Notes: a model not told the origin generated them from the sequence alone. 64,000 bases of DNA from Gemmatimonadota bacterium (GCA_029262195.1 JAJCZX010000010.1:193352-257351), one strand, 5' to 3'; positions 26,824 to 34,611 are shown, counted from the stretch's first letter. Numbers and translations are program-made.

Positions 26824-27672
26824 TTAGGCCACCACACCGCGATACTGAGTAGGATTCAACACACACGTCCGATCCAACGCTCCCCGAACAGAAAAACATC
26901 GTGGATCCTTCCGAAACTTAAAAAGCCGATAAAGATGGTATCGCTCGGATTCGACGCGCGAGACCTCCAACTCGTTCTTGCTCAAAAAGAACGGAGTCTG
27001 TTTTCCGTAGGCGGTGGTCTTTACTTCAATTAGCCGCTCGGCTCCGTTCTTTTCGAATGATCTGATATCAAAGCCGGTCCCGTCCCCCACGGTGGCCGCA
27101 ACATGCTCCACTCTCGCGGCAAGTTTGTGTTCGCCCAAAATCTCCAGTCGAGTTTTTTCAAATCGCAAAACTAGGCGCTCACCAGCCAAACCGAGCGACG
27201 AATTCCGGGCTTCCATCGCGAGGTAGTTCGTGAACCGGGGTTTCCGCGCTGTGAACCCCACCAGGGGGTCGGAAACCTTAGGTGATTGTCGTGGTTCGGG
27301 AGGATCTTCCATGATTGCAAGCAGGCTGGGCACTTTCGCGTCTTCGGCTTCCCGTTGGACAGCAGTCCCTACGTTGGCCTTGAGCTCTTCTTCGCCCGAA
27401 AGCCGGTCTTCCAGAACTCCTGATAGCAGGCGTTGATAATTACCGAGTGGCTTGTAACCGTCGATGTAAGGGAACCCCAATTCAATGAGCACCGCACTGA
27501 TGTTCTGATGCTTGCGCTCAATGGCTCCTTCGGACCTATCGTCTAGCAGTTTCTGGAGCGCACGTCGGTGCTCGGTTTTGTTGTATGCCTCCCCTTTCAA
27601 CTCGGCGGCAAGCATGTCGAGGTAGGACGCCACTGTGGCTTCGACTTCGACACGGCTCCATTCCCTACTCAT
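26824..27672 (-). CDS. DUF3883-domain protein, predicted PD-(D/E)xK nuclease
   Basis: 282 residues. The C-terminal half matches DUF3883: SSLGLAGERLVLRFEKTRLE, then GDGTGFDIRSFEK and ERLIEVKTT, giving a D...E-x-K arrangement (Asp about 206, Glu-Val-Lys about 217-219) of a restriction-like fold. The N-terminal part is helical with an interdomain segment of unclear type (KHQNISAVLIELGFPYI). DUF3883 modules are frequent in defence islands next to helicases. The start ATG 27672 lies 19 bases after the upstream minus-strand gene, so the two are cotranscribed. It converges on the Mrr gene with a 9-base gap. Confidence 0.82.
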   Translation of the reverse strand: MSREWSRVEVEATVASYLDMLAAELKGEAYNKTEHRRALQKLLDDRSEGAIERKHQNISAVLIELGFPYIDGYKPLGNYQRLLSGVLEDRLSGEEELKANVGTAVQREAEDAKVPSLLAIMEDPPEPRQSPKVSDPLVGFTARKPRFTNYLAMEARNSSLGLAGERLVLRFEKTRLEILGEHKLAARVEHVAATVGDGTGFDIRSFEKNGAERLIEVKTTAYGKQTPFFLSKNELEVSRVESERYHLYRLFKFRKDPRCFSVRGALDRTCVLNPTQYRGVVA

Positions 27673-27691
27673 TGCTGTAATCTACCTGCCT

Positions 27692-28540
27692 CTATTCGTT
27701 GGTGGGCGATCGGGACAAGGAATATCGTGACTGCAGATACCCCAGATAGCCAGAATCAACCCCTCCAACATTCTTCAACAACGCGAACAACTCCTGATAC
27801 GAAACAGCCTTAAACCTCAACTCTTCCCCAACCGCGTGATCAAACTCATCGATCTCCCGACGATGAATCTCCGATTCTTGTCCGGGCCAATCACAGTAGA
27901 TGTAGCAAAGGGAAAACCTGTTGCCGAACATGTTTGCCATGCCCAGCGAGTGTTTTAGAAGTTGCGCTGCATACAGGTGAGTGAAGTGCCTCGCTCCCGA
28001 GTGGATTGATTCGACCAGGGCTTGGCTGTGGGGAAGTCCCAGTCGTGTCCAAATCCCTTCGCCGTCGGGAAAATATTTTTCTTTGAACGGGTTCTTGCCT
28101 GGTTTCTTCGGAGAAAGCCACTCGCTGAATTTGCTCTCAATCCCTATGGTGTGGCCGTCCGATAGTGTAAGGGCCACATCTACGTTTGGTGGGATTCCGC
28201 CGAGTCCGGTGGGGTATTGGGCCTCGAAGACGATCGATTCAATGCTTGTTCCCAGCTCGAGCGCCGTTTGAAGCGGTTTGCAGTCTCGACCCACCCAGTA
28301 GTCAAATACGTTCACCGCCAGTGCAGAGGACGAGTGCAATGCCCTCATCTTGGCTGCGCTTTTGGGCCTGTCGACTAACTCGGCCCCGCTACCGTCCTCA
28401 AAGGATTTTCGAGATGCAGGCGAAAGCGGCTGAAATAGGTTTGATTCTACATCTGGTAGGTAACCCTTTTCGTCAGGATCCAGGCCGCGGCCCTGGGCCC
28501 ATCTGATTTGTTTCAGTTTCATGTCGGCTAACGAAGTCAT
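27692..28540 (-). CDS. Putative PD-(D/E)xK restriction endonuclease (PGN_0703-like)
   Basis: 282 residues. RALHSSSALAVNVFDYW followed by NVDVALTLSDGHTIGIESKF gives a D...ExK nuclease-like pattern (Asp in NVDVAL, Glu-Ser-Lys in IESKF) and resembles the PGN_0703 family of putative restriction enzymes; the family name is given with moderate confidence. ATG 28540 has a strong ribosome site AGGAGG 7 bases upstream (28547-28552 on the minus strand). It precedes the DUF3883 gene in one minus-strand unit and stands at the right border of the island. No cognate methylase follows. Confidence 0.7.
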   Translation of the reverse strand: MTSLADMKLKQIRWAQGRGLDPDEKGYLPDVESNLFQPLSPASRKSFEDGSGAELVDRPKSAAKMRALHSSSALAVNVFDYWVGRDCKPLQTALELGTSIESIVFEAQYPTGLGGIPPNVDVALTLSDGHTIGIESKFSEWLSPKKPGKNPFKEKYFPDGEGIWTRLGLPHSQALVESIHSGARHFTHLYAAQLLKHSLGMANMFGNRFSLCYIYCDWPGQESEIHRREIDEFDHAVGEELRFKAVSYQELFALLKNVGGVDSGYLGYLQSRYSLSRSPTNE

Positions 28541-28745
28541 AGATTACCTCCTCCATTCCCCGGGTTGGTGCCCTTATACCGATTCTGCTGGCTCAACTAT
28601 TCCCACCAAGCTGCGGCCCCTTCGGTGCAATTGCAAATGATGACCATCTGTCGCGTTCGCGCCCGCTTTGCGTGTTTTTGGTTATGTCTTTTCGAGTGTT
28701 TTCCTAACCCCCTTTTTATCCGCCCCTTTGGACCGCCCTTCTTGG

Positions 28746-28781
28746 TATTTGAGGGGATGACATTTGAGGGGATGAATAACC
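28746..28781. repeat. Two TTTGAGGGGATGA units
   Basis: TATTTGAGGGGATGA and CATTTGAGGGGATGAATAAC follow each other in the 28541-28945 gap. The rest of this 405-base gap holds no recognisable gene; an 80-codon frame in it is not supported. The unit recurs at 29557, 30491, 30548, 31286, 34550, 35390 and 39850. Confidence 0.75.
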
Positions 28782-28945
28782 GGCCTTTTCCTGCTTCGAA
28801 GCGTTGATTGAAGCATCGACGGCGGTTCCAAACGGTGCGCTAATTTGGTACCGCCCGCGGCGGTTTTGATTAGATCATTAAATGCGCGAGGAGATATCCT
28901 GTCGGAGCGAGTTGGTTTCGGTAGTTGCGATACCGAGTAATGGTT

Positions 28946-29014
28946 GTCCCCGGGAATGGATACCGCAGGCGATTGCTAACCGCCTAAGCCCAGGTTCGAG
29001 TCCTGGCGGGGGCA
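28946..29014 (+). tRNA. tRNA-like sequence with atypical D-arm (anticodon GCT, degenerate)
   Basis: 69 bases that fit most of a tRNA: acceptor GTCCCCG with CGGGGGC plus A, T-arm CCAGG-TTCGAGT-CCTGG, anticodon arm GGCGA-TTGCTAA-CCGCC (one A-C mismatch, anticodon GCT for Ser AGC/AGU codons), followed by a 5-base variable region. Against it: the D-arm region has only about 15 bases and no clear stem, base 8 is not T, and a serine tRNA should have a long variable arm. It could be a pseudogene, an integration-site remnant, or a tRNA with unusual structure. The downstream terminator at 29119 fits a real transcript. No CCA is encoded. Confidence 0.4.
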
Positions 29015-29118
29015 CACCCAAACAGCGTGCTTCTACCTCTTGCATATTCTAGAATGAAAGTCGATGTTAAGAGTCGGTTAGCGATCGCTGCGGTAAGGCG
29101 AGCTTGGCTCGCCCGCAG

Positions 29119-29150
29119 AGCCCCCTGGATTCTGTTCAGGGGGTTTTTGT
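29119..29150 (+). terminator. Rho-independent terminator
   Basis: CCCCCTG (29121-29127), loop GATTCTGTT, CAGGGGG (29137-29143), then TTTTTGTTTG. A second small hairpin GGCGAGC-TTG-GCTCGCC lies just before (29097-29113). It would end transcripts reading from the tRNA-like sequence, and lies within the only frame available upstream of the Uma2 fragment, arguing that the frame's start is not coding. Confidence 0.85.
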
Positions 29151-29152
29151 TT

Positions 29153-29563
29153 GTGTGCGGGCAGGAGGGGATATTTGACCATGATGACCCGCACCTTCAA
29201 TGTTATACCCTGATTGTAGATCTCTATCTCGGCCCCGCCACCGTGGTGCAGCCGGACATAACGGTTTTTAGAACCGACCTCCCGGGACCGGAAGAATGGA
29301 AAGACTTTCCGATACCCAAACTTGTGGTGGAAGTCCTTTCGCCAAACACCGCAGCCCGCGATCGCGGTGAGAAGAGAGATATTTACCAGGCCGCCGGGGT
29401 CCCCGAGTACTGGATCGTCGATATCGATTCTCGCCTGATAGAACGCTGGCGTCCCGAGGATGAACGACCGGAGATCTTGAGGGAAAAGATTATGTGGGCG
29501 CCCGAAGTTGAGGGTGAGCGGCTTGAGATTGATCTGGAAGAGTTGTGGCCGAAGGTTATTTGA
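29153..29563 (+). pseudogene. Uma2-family nuclease, N-terminally truncated
   Basis: The Uma2/DUF820 (PD-(D/E)xK-like) core is present: TVVQPDITVF, PKLVVEVLSPNTAARDR, then EKRDIYQAAGVPEYWIVD. The N-terminal third of the family (YELIDGELY-like segment and the HQ..L helix) is absent; the frame instead runs back into the terminator at 29119 and the tRNA-like flank. A fitting start with ribosome site was not found; GTG at 29153 is in frame and weak. It is likely a remnant, or a gene whose 5' end was replaced during a rearrangement. Ends in TTTGAGGGG-type repeats. Confidence 0.7.
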
Positions 29564-29579
29564 GGGGTGGATATTTGAG
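29557..29579. repeat. Two TTTGAGGGG-type units after the Uma2 remnant
   Basis: TTATTTGAGGGGTGG and GATATTTGAGGGACGAAG lie at and beyond the stop codon; the first unit includes it. Confidence 0.6.
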
Positions 29580-29648
29580 GGACGAAGCTACCGCCCTTTC
29601 GAACCGCCCGGTAAAGCCACCCTGGGTCCTGGACGAGGTCGGTCGGTT

Positions 29649-30215
29649 CTACACAATTTCCCCCGCATCAACCACCCGATTCCATAGGTCGGTTATTTCG
29701 AGTTGGTCTGCCCACCGTTCGATATACGAAATGTCCAGCGTGGCTCCCTGAATTTCATATACCGCGGTGGCATCCAGAAATTGTTTCTCACTTTCCCCTG
29801 AGAGTTTGCACCAATGGAGTTTAGCCAGAATCACGTCTTCGGGTGTAGGCATTTTGAGGTTTACGCCAAGTACGTTTTCTGAGCGGCGTCTCTCGAATCG
29901 GGACCTATCCCACTCTGTGCTGGTCAAAATCCAGAAGTCCACCTTGTCTCCGGCCAACGTGGAAATGAGATTGAACATTCCCGAAGACAGAATCGCTTCT
30001 TTCGCTGCGACGTCGTCCATGTAAAAATCGGGGTGGGGGAATTGTCGGTGCAACAACTCTACCTGGTTTTCGTCCATGTGAACCACCAGATCCAGGTCAT
30101 GCGTGGTCCGGGGCTCTCCGTAGAAACTCGAGGCATAGGAGCCGGTGACCATGTGTTCAACTCCTATATCATCGAGTGCCGAAAGCACCTCGCTCAGTAA
30201 TTCGAGTTGTGACAT
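29649..30215 (-). CDS. Nucleotidyltransferase-like protein (AbiEii/DUF6036 type)
   Basis: 188 residues. GSYASSFYGEPRTTHDLDLVV (residues about 26-46) is the minimal nucleotidyltransferase motif GS...DxD, and PTPEDVILAKLHW further on matches AbiEii-like proteins. Such proteins act as toxins by adding nucleotides to tRNA, or as antitoxins that modify a HEPN partner. The gene overlaps the preceding 72-residue gene by 22 bases, making a two-gene cassette. Whether it is a toxin-antitoxin pair is an inference from this order. Confidence 0.8.
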   Translation of the reverse strand: MSQLELLSEVLSALDDIGVEHMVTGSYASSFYGEPRTTHDLDLVVHMDENQVELLHRQFPHPDFYMDDVAAKEAILSSGMFNLISTLAGDKVDFWILTSTEWDRSRFERRRSENVLGVNLKMPTPEDVILAKLHWCKLSGESEKQFLDATAVYEIQGATLDISYIERWADQLEITDLWNRVVDAGEIV

Positions 30216-30412
30216 TTTGCCAGGCGGTCGAGTAGCAGGCTTCTGAATTCATCCTCGCCCAGGTTCGGAAACCTCCGCCGTAAACCCTGAACGAATAAAT
30301 CGCGGCTGATTTGTGACAACTCAAGAGCCTTCTTGAGTCGGTCTTCCGACGTCATCTTGCGCAGGGTCTCCAGGTAAAGACGTCGATTGGGCCGGGGTTT
30401 AGGATCTGCCAT
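30194..30412 (-). CDS. Small helical protein paired with nucleotidyltransferase
   Basis: 72 residues: RRLYLETLRKMTSEDRLKKA then ELSQISRDLFVQGLRRRFP and ends DRLAKCHNSNY. This is a recurrent small protein found just upstream of nucleotidyltransferase genes in several phyla. It overlaps the partner by 22 bases, so translation is coupled. Its function is unknown; an antitoxin or regulator role is likely by gene order only. A TA-like reading is plausible. Confidence 0.7.
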   Translation of the reverse strand: MADPKPRPNRRLYLETLRKMTSEDRLKKALELSQISRDLFVQGLRRRFPNLGEDEFRSLLLDRLAKCHNSNY

Positions 30413-30490
30413 GGTTTTTTCTTGCTCCGTCCCCTAAAGATATGGAGATGATTCACGGAAAGAACCCTCGCAACCCTTGTGACGCCAGGC

Positions 30491-30516
30491 CGGATATTTT
30501 GAGGGAATGAATATCC
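30491..30516. repeat. TTTGAGGG unit as hairpin
   Basis: CGGATATT-TTGAGGGAATG-AATATCCG: the repeat core is the loop of an 8-bp hairpin. This copy shows that the family can be a stem-loop element. Confidence 0.65.
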
Positions 30517-30547
30517 GCCCGGTTTATCTGCCTTGTTGACCGCCAGG

Positions 30548-30583
30548 TTATATGAGGGGATGATATTTGAGGGGATGATTATC
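30548..30583. repeat. Two TTTGAGGGGATGA units
   Basis: TATATGAGGGGATGA and TATTTGAGGGGATGATTATC in tandem, in the gap between the small protein and the permease tails. Confidence 0.7.
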
Positions 30584-30607
30584 TTGGCTCCGTCCGTCCC
30601 GACTTTT

Positions 30608-30712
30608 CTACTCCTCTCTCAAAACCACCGCCGGGTCAATCTTCAGAGCACGGAGCGTTGGAATTGACGCCGCAACCAAACCAATGAGGAGCAAAGTCAC
30701 CGGCCCAGCCAT
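30608..30712 (-). pseudogene. Permease C-terminal tail (minus strand)
   Basis: About 34 codons on the minus strand give GPVTLLLIGLVAASIPTLRA then LKIDPAVVLREE and a stop at 30608-30610. It is the last helix and the DPxxVLREE ending of an ADOP permease. Everything upstream in the gene is missing; the other side is a permease tail on the plus strand. Confidence 0.8.
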
Positions 30713-30932
30713 CGGGCTCGTACCGACCGGCTTCGGCCTGATTGTCGGAATTGGGGCTTCGTTGCTGTTGTCGAGACTGGTTGAGTCTTTTTTATATGAT
30801 GTTGCGCCCACCGACCCCGGCACCTATGCCACCACTATTGGATCAATGATCGCCGTGGCCCTGTTGGCGACGTTTCTGCCCGCGCGAGCCGCTGCTGCCG
30901 TTGATCCCGTGAAGGTGCTCAAAGTCGATTGA
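30713..30932 (+). pseudogene. Permease C-terminal tail (plus strand)
   Basis: About 72 codons give GLIVGIGASLLLSRLVESFL, YDVAPTDPGTYA and the ending RAAAAVDPVKVLKVD. It is the last two helices of an ADOP permease. The fragment is joined head-on to the minus-strand tail at about 30710, as produced by recombination between inverted permease copies. Confidence 0.8.
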
Positions 30933-30975
30933 GTGGCCGGCCCGACTGCCCGACCTCTCGACTTCCCAACCTCCC

Positions 30976-31212
30976 TCAGCAACCAACCTCTTTTACGATA
31001 CGCTCACTCGAAGCCGGATACTTCTCAAGCAGTTCCGCCGGTCGAATCGGTCGAGGAGTGAACCCACCTCCGCAGTTTGGGCAAACCCCCGCCAACACCC
31101 CTTCCGCGCAAGCGCGGCAAAACGTGCATTCGAAAGAACAGATCACAGCTGCTTCTGAATTGGGCGGAAGGTCAATGTCGCAGCATTCGCACCCGGGTCT
31201 GATATCAAGCAT
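30976..31212 (-). CDS. DUF1272 cysteine-rich protein
   Basis: 78 residues from ATG 31212 (an upstream in-frame start at 31242 is less family-like). The start MLDIRPGCECCDIDLPP, CSFECTFCRACA and GVCPNCGGGFTPRPIRPA are the DUF1272 pattern with nine cysteines, including two CxxC pairs. The family is thought to bind zinc or another metal; its role is not known. It is not coupled to neighbours. Confidence 0.88.
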   Translation of the reverse strand: MLDIRPGCECCDIDLPPNSEAAVICSFECTFCRACAEGVLAGVCPNCGGGFTPRPIRPAELLEKYPASSERIVKEVGC

Positions 31213-31285
31213 TTGATGGCCCCCTGGCAAAGGAACGAACAATATGATGCTTTCTTTCGAACGTCAAAAAGGAAGTTCGGGATGG

Positions 31286-31306
31286 ATATTTAACGGGATG
31301 ATTATT
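31286..31306. repeat. Variant TTTGAGGGGATGA unit
   Basis: GGATATTTAACGGGATGATTA, a unit with AAC for GAG, between the DUF1272 gene and the winged-helix regulator. Confidence 0.5.
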
Positions 31307-31340
31307 TTTGTCCGTTCTGCCCGCCTGCCCGCCGACCTTC

Positions 31341-32306
31341 TCAGATCTCCGCAGCCAACTCGAAGAACCGGTCCGCATTCTCCGTGTCGCCGAGTTCACG
31401 ATAAGCCTCTGCAACTCCGGTTGCGAGGGGACGCGAGTTGGGCGTTCTCCAGAGACCCATTCGCATATAGCGCAGGGCGTTGACTCTATCCCCTTGTGCG
31501 TTAAACACTCGACCCAGCAGCATGAAGGTTTCCTGCGGTGCGTTGTCGTTCGAAACTAGTTCTTCAAGCGTCACAGCGGCTGCTTCCAGGTCGCCGCTGA
31601 GGAATTGGTCGTACCCTTTGACGAGGATCCAGGCGGGGTCGTCAAGCTCGGCTCCAGCAATCCAATGAGATACGTCTGCTTTCGGATCCGGGGTCGCCCC
31701 CTGGTACCGTTTTTCCAGCATCACATATGCAAGCCTCGCCCGGGCACGGTTGAAAGTAGGGTCGTATTCCAAAGCCCGGGAAAGTAGACTATCGGCCTTT
31801 AATAGGTCGCTCTCTTCAGGGTTGTTCGCGAGATGGGACTCGGCGAGTCGGTAGGCGTGGATGGCTTCGGGCACAACGGTTGGAGGTACCAGATTTCGGG
31901 CTGACGCGAAGAAGCTGACTGTCGCGACCGCGGCCAAACCTGCAGCTACTGTCCACCTGAGCGGCACACGGTTGTGAACCGGGGGTGTTTTTACATCTAC
32001 TGCGAGCCGATACCCTCGCCGAGGAACCGTCTCTACGAATTCGATACCCGGTGCGTGGTTCGTCAGAGCGCGTCTGATCTGTCGGATGCAAAAATAGATT
32101 CCCTGGTCGTACTCCACGATCGTGTCGCCCCAGATTGCCTGGCGGAGTTGAGCGTGGCTTACCAACTGTCCCGAGGCTTCGACGAGCAATCGCAACACGT
32201 CGTATGGTTGAGGTTGGAGTGGGACGGCCCCTCCAGAAGAGTCCCGTAGTTCAGACGCCTGAGGATCCAGGGTCATTCCCCCGAAAAAATATGTCTTTCG
32301 CTCCAT
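31341..32306 (-). CDS. Winged-helix DNA-binding protein with TPR periplasmic part
   Basis: 321 residues. OmpR/CadC-type winged helix at about 1-103 (VLRLLVEASGQLVSHAQLRQ, TIVEYDQGIYFCIRQIRRAL, VPRRGYRL). One membrane helix at about 116-137 (WTVAAGLAAVATVSFFASAR), then TPR-like helices to the end. It should sit in the inner membrane with the DNA-binding part inside and the TPR part outside, like CadC/ToxR proteins. It is divergent from the YceI-TPR gene across 181 bases, which is its most likely target. A paralogue with the same N-terminus is at 61540. Confidence 0.9.
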   Translation of the reverse strand: MERKTYFFGGMTLDPQASELRDSSGGAVPLQPQPYDVLRLLVEASGQLVSHAQLRQAIWGDTIVEYDQGIYFCIRQIRRALTNHAPGIEFVETVPRRGYRLAVDVKTPPVHNRVPLRWTVAAGLAAVATVSFFASARNLVPPTVVPEAIHAYRLAESHLANNPEESDLLKADSLLSRALEYDPTFNRARARLAYVMLEKRYQGATPDPKADVSHWIAGAELDDPAWILVKGYDQFLSGDLEAAAVTLEELVSNDNAPQETFMLLGRVFNAQGDRVNALRYMRMGLWRTPNSRPLATGVAEAYRELGDTENADRFFELAAEI

Positions 32307-32487
32307 TAGATCTCCGGCGGTTGTTGTCGGATTCCCGTTCTCAGATTGATACAGTCGCGCTCACAAATTGTTACTCGATCCTTTATCCACAGGCCTGAGC
32401 AAAACCTGAGGGCCCTTTTGGGGGCGAAAAAAGCGGCTCAGAAACAACTCTGACTTTTTCGCGAACCTCCGGGTAGGAGCAAAGGTA

Positions 32488-33492
32488 GTGCGTCGCAAAC
32501 CCCAATCGGAAGAGAAGATAGTGTTTGAGTTGAAAACAATCGGAGTTTGCTCAGTAATCGCTTGTAACCTGTGTGTGCCGTTACAGGCTGATCAAGTACA
32601 AAACTTTCGACTGGATAAGCCGCATACGATAGCCGCGTTTACGGTTGGCTATACGGGTGGGCTGACCGCTGTCGAGGGGAGGTTCGTCGACCTGTCTGGT
32701 TCGATATCCGTCGACCCCAACGACCTGACCACGGGCTCGGTGTCCGTTTCGTTTAATACGGCGAGTCTGGATACCGACCACCCCAGACGCAACGCGGACC
32801 TATGGTCGGCGGCCTGGTTCAACGTCGAAGAATTTCCGACAATGACTTTCGACGGGGTACCGGAACGACGGGATGGAGACAACTGGGTGCTACTGGGTGA
32901 GTTGCGCATCAAGGATGTGACTCGACGCCTGGAAATCCCCTTTGTCCGGAACCACGACTTGCCGGTAGTGTGGGCTTCCGGCCGACCTCACCTTGGGTTT
33001 AGCGGTTCGATCACGTTGGATCGCCGTGACTACCGACTACCGGAAGCTGGGGAAGGGGGAATCATCACCTCGATAGGTAAGCTTTTCGTTTCTCCCGAAG
33101 TTGATATCAGGCTGGTGGTCCAGGCAATAGGCCCGGGGTTGGACGACCTGTTGTTTGAAACTATCGTGGCCAGCGGAGCCGACGCTGGGATTGAAGCTTA
33201 CTGGAGGCTCAAGGGTGAACACGCTGAGGACGGAACGTATTCGTTTGAAGCGGGTTCGCTGACGTTTCTCGTTCCGCGGCTTGTACGCGCAGAACAACAG
33301 GAGGCGGCTCTTGGAATAGCAGAATTAAACCTGAATGAGCACCCGGAGTCCCATTTCTCACACTACGGGTTGGCAGTCGCCTACCAGGCGTTGGGGCGCG
33401 TAGAGGAAGCTCTTGCGGCGGTGAATCAGGCTCTGGAGATCCGCCCCGGGCATCGGTTGTCAACGAGGCTCAAGAGTGAATTAGGAAGTTGA
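32488..33492 (+). CDS. YceI-family secreted protein with C-terminal TPR
   Basis: 334 residues from GTG 32488 with AGGAG about 10 bases upstream; a GTG at 32521 with a signal-peptide-like start (MFELKTIGVCSVIACNLC) is an alternative. Residues about 35-215 are a YceI domain (LDKPHTIAAFTVGYTGGLTAVEG, DLWSAAWFNVEEFPTMTFDG, IKDVTRRLEIPF), a periplasmic lipocalin-like fold that binds isoprenoid or amide lipids in known members. After residue 270 come TPR-like helices (LGIAELNLNEHPESHFSHYGL, QALGRVEEALAAVNQALEI). The added TPR part is unusual for YceI proteins. The regulator at 31341 faces it. Confidence 0.88.
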   Translation: MRRKPQSEEKIVFELKTIGVCSVIACNLCVPLQADQVQNFRLDKPHTIAAFTVGYTGGLTAVEGRFVDLSGSISVDPNDLTTGSVSVSFNTASLDTDHPRRNADLWSAAWFNVEEFPTMTFDGVPERRDGDNWVLLGELRIKDVTRRLEIPFVRNHDLPVVWASGRPHLGFSGSITLDRRDYRLPEAGEGGIITSIGKLFVSPEVDIRLVVQAIGPGLDDLLFETIVASGADAGIEAYWRLKGEHAEDGTYSFEAGSLTFLVPRLVRAEQQEAALGIAELNLNEHPESHFSHYGLAVAYQALGRVEEALAAVNQALEIRPGHRLSTRLKSELGS

Positions 33493-33552
33493 AGGGTTGA
33501 TTTCCAGCGGTCTTTTTGTTCATTCACCGGAACTCTTCAATGAACGATTGAT

Positions 33553-34542
33553 ATGCGAATACTCCTGGTTGCATGGATTCTTGGGCTGATTTCTTCCGTT
33601 CCTGCGGCCGCTCAGACGCCACCTGGCGGATCGACCGATATCGTCGCCACCGAGTCATACTCCTTTCACAGCGACTTCTGGGCCAACCTCCACGATTATC
33701 TATACTGGCGTGGCAGAGAAGGTGGCCCTGCAAATGAGGGCGCCGTTTGCCTGATCGGCCTTGCGGAAATCGATCTTCAGGGGTGGCTGCGAGCGACGGC
33801 CTTCTACAACCTGAATATGTCCGAGCGTCATCACCGGGTAGATGACCTCATGAGGGCACTACGGTACAGGATGTCAGGAGTCGCCGAGCTGGATCATGAT
33901 ATGATGTCAGTGGTGCATGAGTACCTGGGGATGGCTGCACCGGCGTACCGCGAGTGCTTCTGGGAAGAGCATGACGCGGCCAACCGTGCCCGGGTGGCCA
34001 CGATCGTTCCGGAGTTAGAGAGTCTCGGTGCCGCTGTGAAGGAGCGGATGTCAGAACTCTATGCCGAAGCCTGGCCCGAACAGATTCACGTTGACGTCAT
34101 TCCGTTCGCTTCTTTTGCGGGGGCCAATACCGCGTCCGGTAGGGATGTCCCTCCCCATATGGCAATTTCGAGCAGGGACCCCGATCTCGTCGGCTTATCC
34201 GGCCTCGAACTCCTTATTCACGAAGCGTCCCACGAAATGTTCGGTGCCAGGCATGGCACTCTTGGCATCGCGATCAACGCAGCTGCGGCCGATCTGGATG
34301 TGAGCGCCCCGCGCAGCCTGTGGCACGCTCTTTCCTTCTACACCTCCGGCTTTGTCATGAAGGAGGTTACCCGGGACGCAGGTCGCCCGGAGTACGTGCC
34401 CTACTGGGTTCGATCAGGGGTGATGAGACGCGCATGGCCTGATTACCTGGAGCCGATTCAAGAAAACTGGGAGCCGTATTTGAGAGGGGAAGCAGAATTG
34501 GAAAGTTCTTTGCATTCTGTGATTCGAGCGATAGTGGAGTGA
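33553..34542 (+). CDS. Secreted protein with HExxH motif
   Basis: 329 residues, signal peptide residues 1-20 (AAAQ), so secreted. LELLIHEASHEMFG at about 221-234 holds HExxH (His-Glu-Ala-Ser-His) of a gluzincin-like peptidase; the third ligand cannot be assigned. The rest is not a family I recognise. Many aromatic and acidic residues (LHDYLYWRGREGG, FWEEHDAANRAR). It stands alone between the YceI gene and a repeat-containing gap. Ribosome site is weak. Confidence 0.75.
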   Translation: MRILLVAWILGLISSVPAAAQTPPGGSTDIVATESYSFHSDFWANLHDYLYWRGREGGPANEGAVCLIGLAEIDLQGWLRATAFYNLNMSERHHRVDDLMRALRYRMSGVAELDHDMMSVVHEYLGMAAPAYRECFWEEHDAANRARVATIVPELESLGAAVKERMSELYAEAWPEQIHVDVIPFASFAGANTASGRDVPPHMAISSRDPDLVGLSGLELLIHEASHEMFGARHGTLGIAINAAAADLDVSAPRSLWHALSFYTSGFVMKEVTRDAGRPEYVPYWVRSGVMRRAWPDYLEPIQENWEPYLRGEAELESSLHSVIRAIVE

Positions 34543-34549
34543 TGGTGGG

Positions 34550-34604
34550 GCGGATATTCGAGGGGATGATTAACTTGTACTGACCGTACTGACCGTACTG
34601 ACCA
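34550..34604. repeat. TTTGAGGGG unit and three TGACCGTAC units
   Basis: GGATATTCGAGGGGATGATTAAC (variant of the frequent unit) is followed by TGACCGTAC repeated three times (34580-34603), directly before the ZIP gene. Confidence 0.7.
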
Positions 34605-34611
34605 CCGTCCA

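Noticed and set aside
28565..28807. 80-codon frame in the 28.5-28.9 kb gap
   Set aside because: Ends inside the TTTGAGGGG repeats, composition unlike a protein, no ribosome site.
28946..29014. Normal tRNA-Ser(GCT)
   Set aside because: Variable arm is far too short and the D-arm lacks a stem; kept only as tRNA-like with low confidence.
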